NCBI GenBank assembly: GCA_022606425.2
Contig: JAHDVF020000053.1
Span: 310,001-374,000 of the forward strand
Direction: 5' to 3'
Origin: Lepidostoma basale
Taxonomy: Eukaryota; Arthropoda; Insecta; Trichoptera; Lepidostomatidae
Length of the DNA: 64,000 nt
The position numbers were made by a program, and so were the translations under genes. Shown here in pieces: positions 42,047 through 52,445 of the stretch (position 1 is its first letter; every line of letters begins with the position of its first letter). The notes beneath the pieces are model-generated. The model worked only from the letters and a program-made list of their open reading frames with translations. It did not search any database and had not been told where the DNA came from.

Positions 42047-43317
42047 TTAGGTCCTTACATATGAAATTGGCAACTTTGATCTCAAATATCTTCTCTTTGG
42101 TTAGGAATTCCAAATTCAAATTTATACAGCTATTTACTCAAATATTTGTGTTTTGAAAATTATAATTCATTTGTTTTTTCCTCAATCGTTTTTTTTTCTT
42201 TGCGTCACTCAGTTTACAAAATGGAAAACTTGAAATATCGCGTTATTTACGAGTACGAGTTCCACCGTGGCACCAGTGCTGCAGAAACGGCTCGAAGGAT
42301 TAATGATGTGTATGGCGACGGTGCCGCAAAAGAAAACACAGTGCATTTTTGGTTCCAACGTTTTCGTTCTGGAAATTTCGACATGCAGAACAAGCCCCGT
42401 GGACGGCTGGAGACCAAAGTTGATAATGAAGAATTGAAGGCTATTGTGGAAGCAGATCCATCGCAAACCACGTCCGAGTTAGCTGCAGGCTGCGGTGTTA
42501 GTGATAAAACTGTTTTAATCCACTTGAAGCAAATTAGGAAGGTGAAAAAGCTTGAAAGGTGGGTACCTCACGAATTGAGTGAAGCAAATCAACAAACGCG
42601 CGTTGACTGCTGCGTTGCAATACTCAACCGGCACAATAATGAAGGGATTTTGAATCGAATCATTACCTGTGATGAAAAGTGGATCCTGTATGATAATCGG
42701 AAGCGCTCATCGCAATGGCTGAACCCTGCCGAACCAGCCAAATCATGCCCCAAGCGAAAATTGACTCCAAAAAAGTTACTTGTGAGCGTTTGGTGGACTA
42801 GTGCTAGTGTCGTTCACTACAGCTTTCTTAAATCTGGCCAGACGATTACGGCAGATGTTTATTGTCAGCAACTGCAAACCATGATGGAAAAGCTAACTGC
42901 TAAACAACCGAGGCTGATTAATCGCTCTAGGCCACTGCTGCTTTATGATAACGCTAGACCACACACTGCACAACAGACGGTTACCAAATTAGAAGAGCTT
43001 CAATTGGAATGTCTAAGACATCCACCGTACTCTCCGGACCTTGCCCCAATAAATTACTATTTTTTTCGAAATTTGGATAACTTCTTGCAAGGGAAAAAAT
43101 TCAACTCCGATGAGGCAGTCCAATCCGACTTCAAAGATTTTATTAATTCCCGTCCGAATGGTTTTTTAGTAAAGGGATCGATGAACTACCTATGAGATAG
43201 CAAAAGTGCATAGATAGCAATGGTACATACTTTGGTTAAATAAATATATTATATTTAAAAAAAATCAACTTTATGTTCCTCCCATACAAAACGCCAATTT
43301 CATATGTAAGGACCTAA
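42047..43317 (+). mobile_element. mariner element, 1271 bp, both ends present
   Basis: Terminal inverted repeats start TTAGGTCCTTACATATGAAA and match for about 25 bp. A TA target duplication flanks both sides (42045-42046, 43318-43319). Internal length and ends are as expected for a complete mariner. The transposase resembles the cecropia/SETMAR-type subfamily. Confidence 0.92.
42221..43195 (+). pseudogene. mariner transposase, 324 residues, catalytic triad broken
   Basis: DNA-binding helix-turn-helix regions fill residues 1-110. The linker WVPHELSE is at 114-121. The first catalytic Asp is D151 (TCDEKW) and the second D243 (YDNARPH). The third position of the DD34D triad, 34 residues on, is Asn278 (APINYYFF) where the family has Asp, so cleavage activity should be lost. 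The start is the ATG after gtttacaaa, matching the usual MENxKYR N-terminus; an upstream in-frame ATG at 42146 is less likely. The protein ends early (usual length ~345): a frameshift near 43185 hides the usual C-terminal QKCIDSNG segment, which is still visible in another frame, with a TAG in place of a Trp codon. Confidence 0.92.
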
Positions 43318-43644
43318 TATTATTTATTAGTTTTTACTGTTAATAATTGTTAGTACCTACTAACAACAAATAACCCAGGTTAATTTTTAAATTTGAATTA
43401 TTGCATCGAATTTTCAATGCGTTTTTTATTAGTCTTTCATTGTTTTGTTTTTATTATATTTTTACACCGGAAGATGGAGATATCCACCGAAACATATCGT
43501 GTTTTTTTAAATATTTGTTTCAATAAATAGTGGATTATACAAAGTTTATGTATTTCCTAAGTATATTACTATGGAATTCTGGTGTTAATGCCTTAGCGTT
43601 CAATAAGTTGTTTATGTTGCTTTAGGTTATTTGAAAACATTGTA

Positions 43645-43866
43645 TTATTAATATAAATGAAAACATCTATCGTTTAGTAGTTTTATTTTATTTTAGATTA
43701 AATTACATGTTACACCCTTCTAAGGCATTATCATATGACATTTGATTATGCCTTAGAAGGGCGAATCCATTTAAAATATAATAAATGGTCTAGAAGACAG
43801 CCGTTTTCATTCATATTTATTATTTAATATGAAGTTTTACATCATTGTTCAAGAAACAATAAATAT
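43645..43866. repeat. M1 foldback element, reference copy
   Basis: Left arm aatgaaaacatctatcgttt .. cacccttctaaggcattatc; right arm gattatgccttagaagggcg .. ctagaagacagccgttttca. The right end continues gttttacatcattgttcaag. About 200 bp in all. No coding capacity. The centre (cttctaaggcattatc / gattatgccttagaag) is nearly perfectly inverted. Confidence 0.8.
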
Positions 43867-44560
43867 AAAATGATTATTCTAAAGGCCTTACAAAACTGTG
43901 TATGCATAAATTACAGTATACAGATCTACCTTATTATTATCATGTAATTAATTACATGTACGTAATAAGTGAAAGGTGTTTTGACAAACTGAACTCATGA
44001 AAAGGTATCCAAAAGACGATTAATGAAATATATTTTATTAACCGTTAACAGTCCATATTAGGTAAAATAACTAAATAAAACTTGATACGTATAAAATATA
44101 CTGGATATACAAATTGATGTCATAAATAAATCATTTAAAACTTGGCGTGTCAAGGTCTACCGCAAAGAAACGGTCAGAATTCTAAAACAGTGCTGAAAAA
44201 AACATACTTTAACAGAGCGTGGGCTCACAGATTTGCGTAAATTATTATTTTTAAATCCCAGACGAGCCGTAAAGTATAACCGAGACAGCGAAGATCTGCA
44301 CCCTGTAGTCTGTTGGCTAAGTGGGTAATGTATTCTCGCATTGTGTGGAAGATGGCCTTCAGCAGATTTAACAGGATATTCTGTGAAAAGGTTTTATTTG
44401 CTTTCCACGGTGTGTACTAGTCGCACAGAAAATCAATACTTTAGTCATTGAATATTGTAAGCCAGAGCTTAACTTTATTTTTGTGAAGCTGGTCGAAAAT
44501 ACTTTCCTAGTATTACATAAAATCTTTCAAAAAGTAAATTAGATATGATATACATATAAT
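43867..44560. other. AT-rich DNA, nothing certain
   Basis: 44300-44420 (tctgttggctaagtgggtaa, tattctcgcattgtgtgg) is faintly SINE-head-like. No gene seen. Confidence 0.4.
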
Positions 44561-44565
44561 TAGAT

Positions 44566-44785
44566 ATGATATACATACCTATACGCTCAGGGTGCAACTG
44601 GTCCCCTATGGGGGAAAAAAGAAAGCGAGGCAGACCTAGAGCCACCTGGAGAAGAACCCTGCAGGACGAGGTTAAGGCAGCAGGCCTCACTTGGGATGAT
44701 GTTTGGCATCAGGCATGCGATAGAAGGTTCCTTGAGACCCTTTGCACCATGGAGGTGTGACAGGACAAAAAGAAGAAGAAGAAGA
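44566..44785 (+). mobile_element. LINE C-terminal fragment with GAA tail
   Basis: Reads RKRGRPRATWRRTLQDEVKA then AGLTWDDVWHQACDRRFLET, a stop, and gacaaaaagaagaagaaga. The GRPR.TWRR..L..EV motif is typical of LINE C-termini (where decayed copies keep WDDV..QA.DR). The frame is open. Confidence 0.8.
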
Positions 44786-44799
44786 AGATACAAATAAAC

Positions 44800-44950
44800 A
44801 TTAAAAGGCAACCACTTTTGAAGTCGGAAAATTCCACGAGCGTGCATGTTACGATGTATGAATGTTGCAGATGCTCTAGAGTTAAAACAGAGCAGTTTGG
44901 CGTCCCATCCATTCTGCTCCGGGGAAACGGCGTTATAGTCAGTTAGTTTT
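44800..44950 (+). mobile_element. LINE-A 3' end
   Basis: Contains gcgtgcatgttacgatgtat, gcgtcccatccattctgctc, cggggaaacggcgttatagt and a trace of (GTTA). The hairpin 5' side is partly deleted. Confidence 0.7.
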
Positions 44951-45650
44951 TACATATAAAAATCAATAAAGAAAAAAAGAAAAAGGACCAATAGGAGATA
45001 TGTACAATAATATGTGAAATGACAACGAATTTTTGTTATAATATTGAATTTTTGATTTTTTATCTAATTAATAATAATTACGTTTATCCTCATACACGAT
45101 GCGTACATGTAAAAAGGTATTTTGAACAAATATATTCTGAGATGTTTCCTCTTTTTCCCTTGAAATATTAGAAGAAAGATCATTACTAAGTTTATGAAGA
45201 TATGTAAGAAGAACGAGAATAAAATGGTTACAATATTTACTTGAGCTTGGTTGTTCAAATCAATTCCAATCAATCAATTTTTATTGGCATATTGGAAAAA
45301 CAATAATATAACGCGTAATTGCATGATCGGCACCCCGCTCATTCGCCTCTTCTCTCACGAACGCTACGTGATGAGTAGCCAGTTAAAAGAAAAACTACGG
45401 TATATGGAAGTTAAAAAATAAATGGAAGCTTATAAAAAAATATATGGAAGTTTCAAACCCACCAAGTCATTTGGCATAGCGCGGATTTAAGCTATATAAA
45501 ATAAGTGAGCTGTTTTAGATTAATTGTCATTAGGTTAATAAGAGAACGACAGGGTTTACTAGTGTAAACATTAACATTATTGTAAAATAATAAGGTTTTG
45601 GATATAAAATACAGATTTCAAAAAGTAAATTAAACATTCTACTCACGTGT
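44951..45650. other. AT-rich DNA, nothing recognised
   Basis: 45300-45400 is slightly GC-richer (gatcggcaccccgctcattc), without recognisable coding content. Confidence 0.45.
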
Positions 45651-45654
45651 CCAT

Positions 45655-45835
45655 ATTAATGCAATATCTCCTCCCTTGCCTCCCTCATGCAGACTCCCTT
45701 TCATTGTGTTGCACGGCCAACCCCAAGGTAGACGACCCCCGGGCAGACCACCAAAGAGATGAATCGACTTCATAGAAGGCCAACCCTCTTAAGAAACAGA
45801 CCACAAGGCCTACACTATTAGGAAGAAGAAGGTAA
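45655..45835 (+). mobile_element. LINE-B-type 3' end with GAA tail
   Basis: Complement of the segment at 9187-9390: actccctttcattgtgttgc, ggccaaccccaaggtagacg, cagaccaccaaagagatg, aggcctacactattaggaag and aagaag. Confidence 0.75.
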
Positions 45836-46004
45836 AAAAATTAAAATGACATACATGTAAACATCATTGCAAAATGATAATGGGACGAAAGGGAAGAAAA
45901 CAATAAAAATGTGAAATAATAGCAAACTCCAGGTGTTATTTTGAATATCTGCATTTTGACAAAATAAAAATAAAAAATAAAAAAATTCCTTTATAATATA
46001 TATT

Positions 46005-46150
46005 AAGTTTAATCCCACTCGATTTTTAGCTTTCGGCTACTCGCTACCATCTTCTGGTCATCTGACCAGTTTCACATCCATCATGTTCAGAAGACGGCAG
46101 CGAGCTGCAGAAACCGATCGAAACCCAAAATCCAGTGGAATTAAACTAAA
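46005..46150. repeat. M3 head-to-head pair
   Basis: The left arm (minus) reads ccagaagatggtagcgagta then gccgaaagc; the right arm (plus) reads tcagaagacggcagcgagct then gcagaaaccgatcgaaac. The outer ends (agtttaatcccactcg / ccagtggaattaaac) are inverted repeats. Confidence 0.7.
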
Positions 46151-46690
46151 TATGATTTATAAAGATTTTTTTCAATAGACTTCTACCAAGAAATTAAAAT
46201 TAACAACATTTATATGTAATTGCTTTAATCGTCATTCACGATGAGTAAATTTTACTAGGTTCTTGATTGACTTTAACTACTTTTGTGCAAAATTATAACA
46301 AATGCTCTCTTGAGCATATCTTTCCTCCGTGACAAATACTGATTGACATATTTGTATGCGAAAGGAATCATTTTCTATTTTCGTATATCTCATTGAGGAA
46401 TTTGGTGTTGTCATCGCTTGCTCTCTGGAATCGGATTAGAGTCACTAATATAATTAAAGTATTACCATACCCACCGCGGTACATCATTCTCAAGGCTTCT
46501 CCTTAGAGCACACAATCAAGATTGGATGAGAAGGCGCTTTCCGTCATATTAAATTAGCAATGTATACTGATAAAATAAATTATAATAATTAATTGATTAA
46601 TTATTTATCCTTTCATTAAAAATTATTTAAAACTCTAAATTAACTTAAAACGGATGTAACATTTTTCATCTTACTTGTACATTATCAAAA
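46151..46690. other. AT-rich DNA, nothing recognised
   Basis: No supported feature. Confidence 0.5.
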
Positions 46691-46914
46691 GACACGAATT
46701 TTAAAATTTGCTTCCTTATATTGTACTACCATAGGACGTGAATGAAGCGCCATGGTAGGACAAACCCTGCTTGAAGATATGTTTGTAGCCTTGCATGACA
46801 ACAGCAAGACTTCCAATATGTCTGACTCCCTGACGTCCTAGAGAAGTCCTAGTAATCCCGCGAGTCCCGGGTAATCACTGACCTTACCAACAGGGTCATA
46901 GCAGACAAGAAGAG

Positions 46915-47160
46915 GACTTATGGCGTACCTTCGAAGCCATTTAACTGAAACGCACCAGCTAAGGAAAGGTAGCCCCTAGTAATTGGAGCATTGAACACTG
47001 TCAAACACAATTTGTATTTTACTCGCTCCCGGATTTTGAGCCAATGAAGTTCCTTCAGGAGCAGCATGATGTGACAGTATTTTTGTTGCCCCATAATTAA
47101 TCGGGTAGCAGCATTTAATACGCTTTGTGTTCTGCTTAATTTATTATTTGGCAATCCATG
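46915..47160 (-). pseudogene. CR1-like LINE reverse transcriptase C-terminal fragment
   Basis: The minus strand reads KLSRTQSVLNAATRLIMGQQ, KYCHIMLLLKELHWLKIRER and VKYKLCLTVFNA, matching the conserved 'Q-NAAAR ... HI..LL..LHWLP...R..YK' segment after the catalytic core of CR1/L2/Rex-type LINEs. Upstream and downstream parts are not recognisable. This lineage is distinct from LINE-A to F. Confidence 0.75.
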
Positions 47161-47764
47161 AATATAATATAAACTGTAAATAAACGCAAAGAACTATTAG
47201 ATGTGGTAAGTTCAATGCAATGGGTAAAATATCTTCAAAATATTGTATGTTAAAAGTTGTCAACAATTGGTAAAATGTGACTGAGAATAGTACTTAAACA
47301 AGTTATTCGATTTTTTTATAAAAATATTAAAATATCAAACATCTTGTTTATCACTAAAACTCTGACTATGATAATGTCACCATTTTTATTGTGATTAGAT
47401 ACTCCCATGGATATTAACGACGCTTCTACGATGTGGTTATTTTTTTTAAATGCCACCGATGTAACAATGTGCAGTATTTATGATGTTTATGACATCACAC
47501 ATCGTTTTCCATGACAATAAAAACGAAATGAAAAATCATCACCGAAAATAAACAGAAATAATACATTTCAATTGGACATATATTCTGCTACAATATTTAT
47601 TTTGTAAACGCATGATTGCACATGAATACGTTGGTCTGGAATCCCAGATTAGTGCATGTACCTTGTTTGACTACTTCATTTTGATCATTACATATTTCCT
47701 AAGTGATTTCATTTAGGAGATCTCTAGTATGTATATAAATAAAGCAAAATTTGATAAACAATTT
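47161..47764. other. AT-rich DNA, nothing recognised
   Basis: No supported feature. Confidence 0.5.
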
Positions 47765-48670
47765 AGTAGAATAAATGCAATAAAAATGAGATCTCTTAGA
47801 CCAGTGGTTCCCAAAGTGGTTTATATCGACCCCAGGGGCGATTTCGACTTGCAAGGGGTCTACGACAAGTGTAAAAAAAATGGGGGTTTATGAGGTGTAA
47901 ATGGGTGTCTACGAGACGGTTCAACTTAATTGAAGCTGAATATAAAAAAATGTGTAGTGCTTTCGTTTCGTTTCAGGAAAAAAAACGGGATTCGTTGTCG
48001 GCCTTTTTTTTGCTCATTCGTGAAAATCAAACCAGCCCCGACATTCGATTTTTCAAGTGACAACGAAAAAAATCCGTGAAAAAAACGACAAAATTCGTTG
48101 TCGACCTTTTTTTTGCTCAATTGTGAAAATCATCGGAATAGCTACGTGACGTTATACTTTTTGAGAATGTCGCGGCGGCTGGTGAGTTTGTAAAAAAACA
48201 ATATTACTAGCAGGGGGTCTGCACAAAATAAAAGAAATCGGCAGGGGGTCTACGGGACTAAAAATTTTGGGTACCTCTGTCTTAGACGAATATGTGTAAA
48301 AACCTGTTTATCAATTAATGAAAACATAAGAAATGAATTCAGAGCAAATGAACGTGTTATTTAGATAATTCATTAATTCTTTCCATGAGAGAATTAATGA
48401 AGAAAGAATAGTAAAAAGGTTATACCTTAACGGTGTAAATGGAACTAGAAATAGAGGAATACCGAGGAAAACATAGTACGATCAAATAAATCAAATATTG
48501 AATTTCGGTCACGTGAGGAGTTGATGTGCGTGCATCATGCTCAATATCCATACATAGTACATGACACAATGTATGAATATTGAGAAAGTGAGAGAAATCT
48601 GGAAAAGTATGGTAGTCCATTCATTTTCCCTACCCCTTCGAAGAGACGGCGTGATGGTTAGTTTGTTAGT
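47765..48670 (+). mobile_element. LINE-A 3' fragment split by a hAT-type element
   Basis: tagaataaatgcaataaaaa + tgagatctcttagac (INAVEMRSLRR block) is cut at 47801 and resumes at 48280. It runs through RGIPRKT and the terminal segment to accccttcgaagagacggcg + tgatggttag. Several indels. Confidence 0.8.
47802..48279. mobile_element. hAT-type non-autonomous element, 478 bp, with 8-bp target duplication
   Basis: Ends CAGTGGTTCCCAAAGTGG and, inverted, CAGAGGTACCCAAAATTTT. TCTTAGAC is duplicated at 47794-47801 and 48280-48287, and the host LINE-A sequence is continuous apart from it. The interior holds two diverged direct repeats of ttcgttgtcg(g/a)cc + tttttttgctca. There is no transposase. Confidence 0.88.
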
Positions 48671-48839
48671 TTGTTTATATTTTCTATTTGTAATTGTTTT
48701 ATTTATATTTAACAATTTTATTAAATTGAGAAATAAACTTAGCTATAATGACAATCAATTGATGGAAATATGTTTGATTTTACATGTATAATGTCATTCG
48801 TAAATATATAGGCATATTGCTATTATAATATAAGACGAT

Positions 48840-49570
48840 ACTGTATTAACCGTTGACAGTATGGAAAATCGGTAAGTCTTAATATCAAAAATGTATGAAG
48901 CATGCAATAAGATTGACCTTGTAATGAATGTGTCTAAGTCTAAAGTGATGGTATTTGAGAAGAAAGAATCTATGACATATTGTGACATAAGTGTGAACGG
49001 TGAGAAATTGAAGCAAGTTCCCAAACAATTTGGCCAATTTGTTTATTTGACATAGATAAAAGGATTGATTCTGAGAACAAAGTAAATTGCACTCTCAAAG
49101 TCATCACTGCAAATAAAAAAATATCCACAGCATCAAAGATGGCAGTACATAATGTAGTTCTAGTACCAACCTATGTGTTTGAAAATTAAGTTTAATGATG
49201 GATAAGTGTCGTAGAAATGAGATGCCCTAGAAATATAATACCAATACCAAACGACTAAATGGAAAAAAAATTTAAGGCAGATGATTCCATCGAAAGTAAA
49301 ATTAAAAATGATCCCTGAGATGGTTTGAGTATGTGGAACGAATGTAGAGAGAAGAATGCGTAAAATGTTGTATGCAAGTGATAAGAAAAGCCTTGGAAGA
49401 CGAAGGAAAGCATGGCGTGATAAGTTAATCAAATATTAAAAGGCGACCACATTCGAAAAAAAAAAACGAAAAGCGTGTATGTTACGATGTATGAATGTAG
49501 AGGAAATTCGAGAGGTATGTCAAGGCAAATCAGTATAGTTTTTCATCTTCTCTGCGGTTTGGTTAGTTTG
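48840..49570 (+). mobile_element. LINE-A fragment including reverse transcriptase thumb, degenerate
   Basis: Starts within the RT: ttgtaatgaatgtgtctaag + tctaaagtgatggtatttga (LMMNVSKSKVMVFE), then gtgtgaacggtgagaaattg, the AVHN.VLVPT block and C-terminal blocks, ending tcatcttctctgcggtttgg. It reaches further 5' than the other fragments but is riddled with indels. Confidence 0.75.
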
Positions 49571-49739
49571 TTTTATGTTTTAATGTTAATTAAATAAGAA
49601 CACAGATGCAAAACATAAGAGTTGAGTTTTTTATGGACACCGAATTTCCATTAAAAGATTTTTTAATAACCAATACATTCATTGTTTTAGTTATCTAATT
49701 TTCGGAAGTATTTTTCTTTTATAATAGGGAAAAGAACTT
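49571..49739. other. Spacer
   Basis: AT-rich; nothing recognised. Confidence 0.4.
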
Positions 49740-49905
49740 ACACTTCTTCTTCCGGTGCCTTGTCAGGTCTCTCCGACGCGTTGACTTGAGGATAGGCATT
49801 TGTGTTCCGGGTCCCTCGATGAAACTTCTCCATCCCGGGACTTGTATTGATTCCTCTTCATAGTTCATCATCTTCTGGGGAAGAATATCCAGATTAGTTT
49901 CGATT
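49740..49905 (-). mobile_element. Probable LINE 3' fragment, unassigned
   Basis: GC-richer segment that begins on the plus strand with cttcttcttccgg (a GAA tail on the minus strand), with ctttgtcagg-type sequence resembling LINE ends. The minus-strand frame has no confirmed motif. Confidence 0.4.
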
Positions 49906-50204
49906 TTTCTTATCTGAATGATTTTTTTGTTGGGGTTACTATCACATATCAAAGTGAATCATATTTTATGGCACTGGAAATTCACAATTCGTCCACTCGC
50001 TATTTGCTATGACACTGATGTTAATATAAGTGGTAAGTGGCGGGGTCTAGAGAGCTGTACTTGGCAGTAGTATTGCTGGTGTCTATGTAATTTTATAGTG
50101 GCTACCTACCCGCCAGAAACCCTTTTATTATTATGATATAAACAACATTTATTTCAAACAGAAAATAATATGGAATGTTTATTGCTTATTGAACAAATAT
50201 GAAA
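49906..50204. other. Spacer, nothing recognised
   Basis: No supported feature. Confidence 0.45.
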
Positions 50205-50895
50205 ATTTCATATTAAATAATTAATGCATATGAAAATGTCTATTTTTTTTTAACTTTTATTACAGCTTATATGAATAACATGTTTTGTCTATCTAAGGCA
50301 ATTTTAATTGCTCAATCAAACATTGGATAATGCTTAGAAAGACAAAACATGTCATTTTCATTAAATGTAATAAAACTTCTATCGATGTTGGTCCTTTGAA
50401 AGTTTGTTATTAGAGAGTCCTTGAAGCGTTTAAAGCTCTGACCACCGTGTGAACGCTTACCTTCGGCCAGCTGAGAGTATATAATTTTTCTTGGGAGTTT
50501 TGTCTCAGGTATTCTGGTGACGTGACCAGCTAAGCCCAATTGCCTCTGAATGATGGCAGCCTCATCGAAAGGTATTGCTAAGAAAAGACTACAGAAGGCA
50601 GACCTAGATGGAGAAAACAATACGTAAAGACACGCATGACTTTGAAGCACAGCGCAGAAACGACGCCGCAGAGAGGAGGAAGAGAAGAAGGGAGAGACCA
50701 TCGGGAGACCGTCGGCTCCACTACCAACGCCTTTCCCTGCCCCAGATGCCCCAGAGTGTGTGGGTTCAGGATTGTTCAATTTAGTCACATACGGACTCAC
50801 AACAGTAAAGGACCGTCTACCTCGGACACGAAGGACAGCCGATGATGAGGATTAATAAAACTTCTACAAAACAGAATTTCATTAGTATTAAATAT
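50205..50895. repeat. M1 foldback element interrupted by a LINE
   Basis: Left part tatgaaaatgtctatttt .. aacatgttttgtctatcta; right part agaaagacaaaacatgtcat .. taataaaacttcta, which is duplicated around the LINE at 50382-50852 and continues caaaacagaatttcatta. Confidence 0.75.
50382..50852 (+). mobile_element. 5'-inverted (twin-primed) LINE insertion with 14-bp target duplication
   Basis: Flanked by TAATAAAACTTCTA at 50368-50381 and 50853-50866. The left ~200 bp is inverted: the minus strand reads IIQRQLGLAGHVTRIPETKL, PRKIIYSQLAEGKRSHGGQS and FKDSLITNFQRTNID. The right part is in sense: GRPRWRKQYVKTR, FEAQRRNDAAERRKRRRERP, then a zinc-finger-like FPCPRCPRVCGF...FSHIRTH and a gatgatgagg tail. 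In the intact family the sense part directly follows the inverted part, and the inverted part's downstream end (NID) lies against the target site, as twin priming predicts. Confidence 0.85.
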
Positions 50896-51029
50896 GCATT
50901 ATAGAATATTGCGTTATATAAATATGCATTATGATCATGTTATCCTGTACAATTGGAAAAAGCCAGTACACAAAATATTAACTTTTAAAATTTAAAAGGT
51001 TATATCTAATCTAGTTGATATACATAGGA
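50896..51029. other. Spacer
   Basis: AT-rich; nothing recognised. Confidence 0.4.
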
Positions 51030-51480
51030 AATTGAAAATCTTTGTTTAATCCACTATTCATTAAAAAATATTAAAAAAACACGACATGTTTTGGAGGATA
51101 CCTCCAACTTCAGGTGTAAAAATATAATAAAAACTAAACAAAGAAAGACTAAAAAAAAACGCATTTAAAATTCGATAAAATAATTCAAATTTAAAAATTA
51201 ACCTGGACTATTTGTTATAAGTAGGTACTAACAATTATTTTTTAACAGTAAAAACTAAAAAATAATACTAAATAATAAGACATGATGATGATATAAAAAA
51301 TATAAAAAATTGTAATTAAGAAATAACATACATTTGAAAAGACATCATTTATATAGAAATTAATAAATTATTAATTTGCATTTGATTGGGAATGAGAGCT
51401 TAGGAGATTAAATGTAGACAAAAGGAGTAAAATGAGGAATCTGATTATAACATGCCTTAGCGTTCAATAAGTTAATCTAG
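51030..51480 (-). repeat. M2 arm with hammerhead-like motif
   Basis: Matches the left arm of the M2 at 41500 (caaagaaagac, attcaaatttaaaaattaac, ctgga, gtaggtactaac) and extends to gccttagcgttcaataag. The motif is at 51079-51117 on the minus strand; stem I ACAC/GUGU and stem II GGAGG/CCUCC are perfect, but GAAA has become AAAA and the core A9 is U. Confidence 0.7.
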
Positions 51481-51799
51481 TTGACATATTTAAAATTTAT
51501 GAATGAGCAACATGTTTGAAAATAACGATTATAACATCAGTAGAGAGACGAGAGTTCTGTTTTTATTATAATGTATAAGTACACTTTCATAAAACGATTG
51601 TTTAGTTCTGACGCAACGCCATCTTTCCTGGGAGATAGTAAACACAAAAAACCTAGACGTAATTCAGCTGTCATGTAGTTCTCTCTACCGGTACTGCACC
51701 AGGAAGGTAATCATTAAATATAATATTCTCGTAATAAAAAACTACACACGAAATTTAAAACCGTGTGTGGATGCATCTTTCTTATATAAAGCCCAAAAA
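51481..51799. other. Intervening DNA, nothing recognised
   Basis: No supported feature. Confidence 0.45.
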
Positions 51800-51965
51800 A
51801 TTTGTCTCTTGAACAATGATGTAAAACTCCATGTTAAAAAATAAATACGAATGAAAACGTTCGTTTTCTAGAAGTTTTATTACAATTTATATTAATGACT
51901 TGATTCGCATATTTAATGCATTATCAAATGTAGTGAAAATCAAACGTGTTGTTGCACAGATGCAG
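51800..51965. repeat. M1 left arm
   Basis: cttgaacaatgatgtaaaac, gaatgaaaacgttcgttttc, tagaagttttattacaattt, taatgcattatcaaatgtag. The right arm is missing. Confidence 0.6.
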
Positions 51966-52039
51966 ATGAAAAGAGCATACTGATTGAGTCTATGCAACGC
52001 ATAAATACTTAGAAACATTATTTAATTTTTAATTTTTAA

Positions 52040-52445
52040 TACCTTTTTTTTTATTTATAAAAAATTACATATTTCTTACAACTAGTATATGACATTTTTA
52101 AATACATTATAGTGAAAACTAAGCTAAAAAGAGCAATTATGCACAAAACACACAAAGAATAAATTTAACAATAAGAAAAAAAAATTAATAACTTTAAAAC
52201 TTAAAAATGTGACCGGACGTACACTATACATTGGTTGCGGAATTTGTGAACATTATCCAGGTCTTTGACTGAATTGCGGCAAGCTATTAAATACTTTCAA
52301 ACCCTTGTAAAAAAATCTGCTTTCGTAACCCCTTGATAATGTTCTATTAATTCTAAAATATGTTTTGTCTCTCGTTGGGTACCCATGTACTCGTATTTCA
52401 TAATTGTAAGCAGCCTAGTCACATTAACATAATAATTTGCAAATA
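52040..52445 (-). pseudogene. CR1-like LINE C-terminal fragment and 3' region
   Basis: The minus strand reads YNYEIRVHGYPTRDKTYFRI then NRTLSRGYESRFFYKGLKVF and NSLPQFSQ, the 'Y.TR....R....S....FY.G.K.FNSLP' C-terminus of CR1/Daphne-type LINEs, followed by 3' untranslated sequence and an A-rich end (T-rich on the plus strand at 52043). Confidence 0.75.

Larger units (their letters stand above)
41500..43570. repeat. M2 palindromic element, interrupted by mariner
   Basis: Two inverted arms. The left arm has taatccactatttatttcaa, aacacaacatgtttcggagg, aattcaaatttaaaaattaa, cctgg; the right arm repeats these inverted (aaataacccaggttaattt .. gaaacatatcgtg .. aatagtggatta). Each arm holds one hammerhead-like motif (minus 41590-41632; plus 43464-43502). 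The mariner at 42047-43317 sits between the arms. Related M2 copies are at 51030, 53805 and 55055. Confidence 0.75.
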
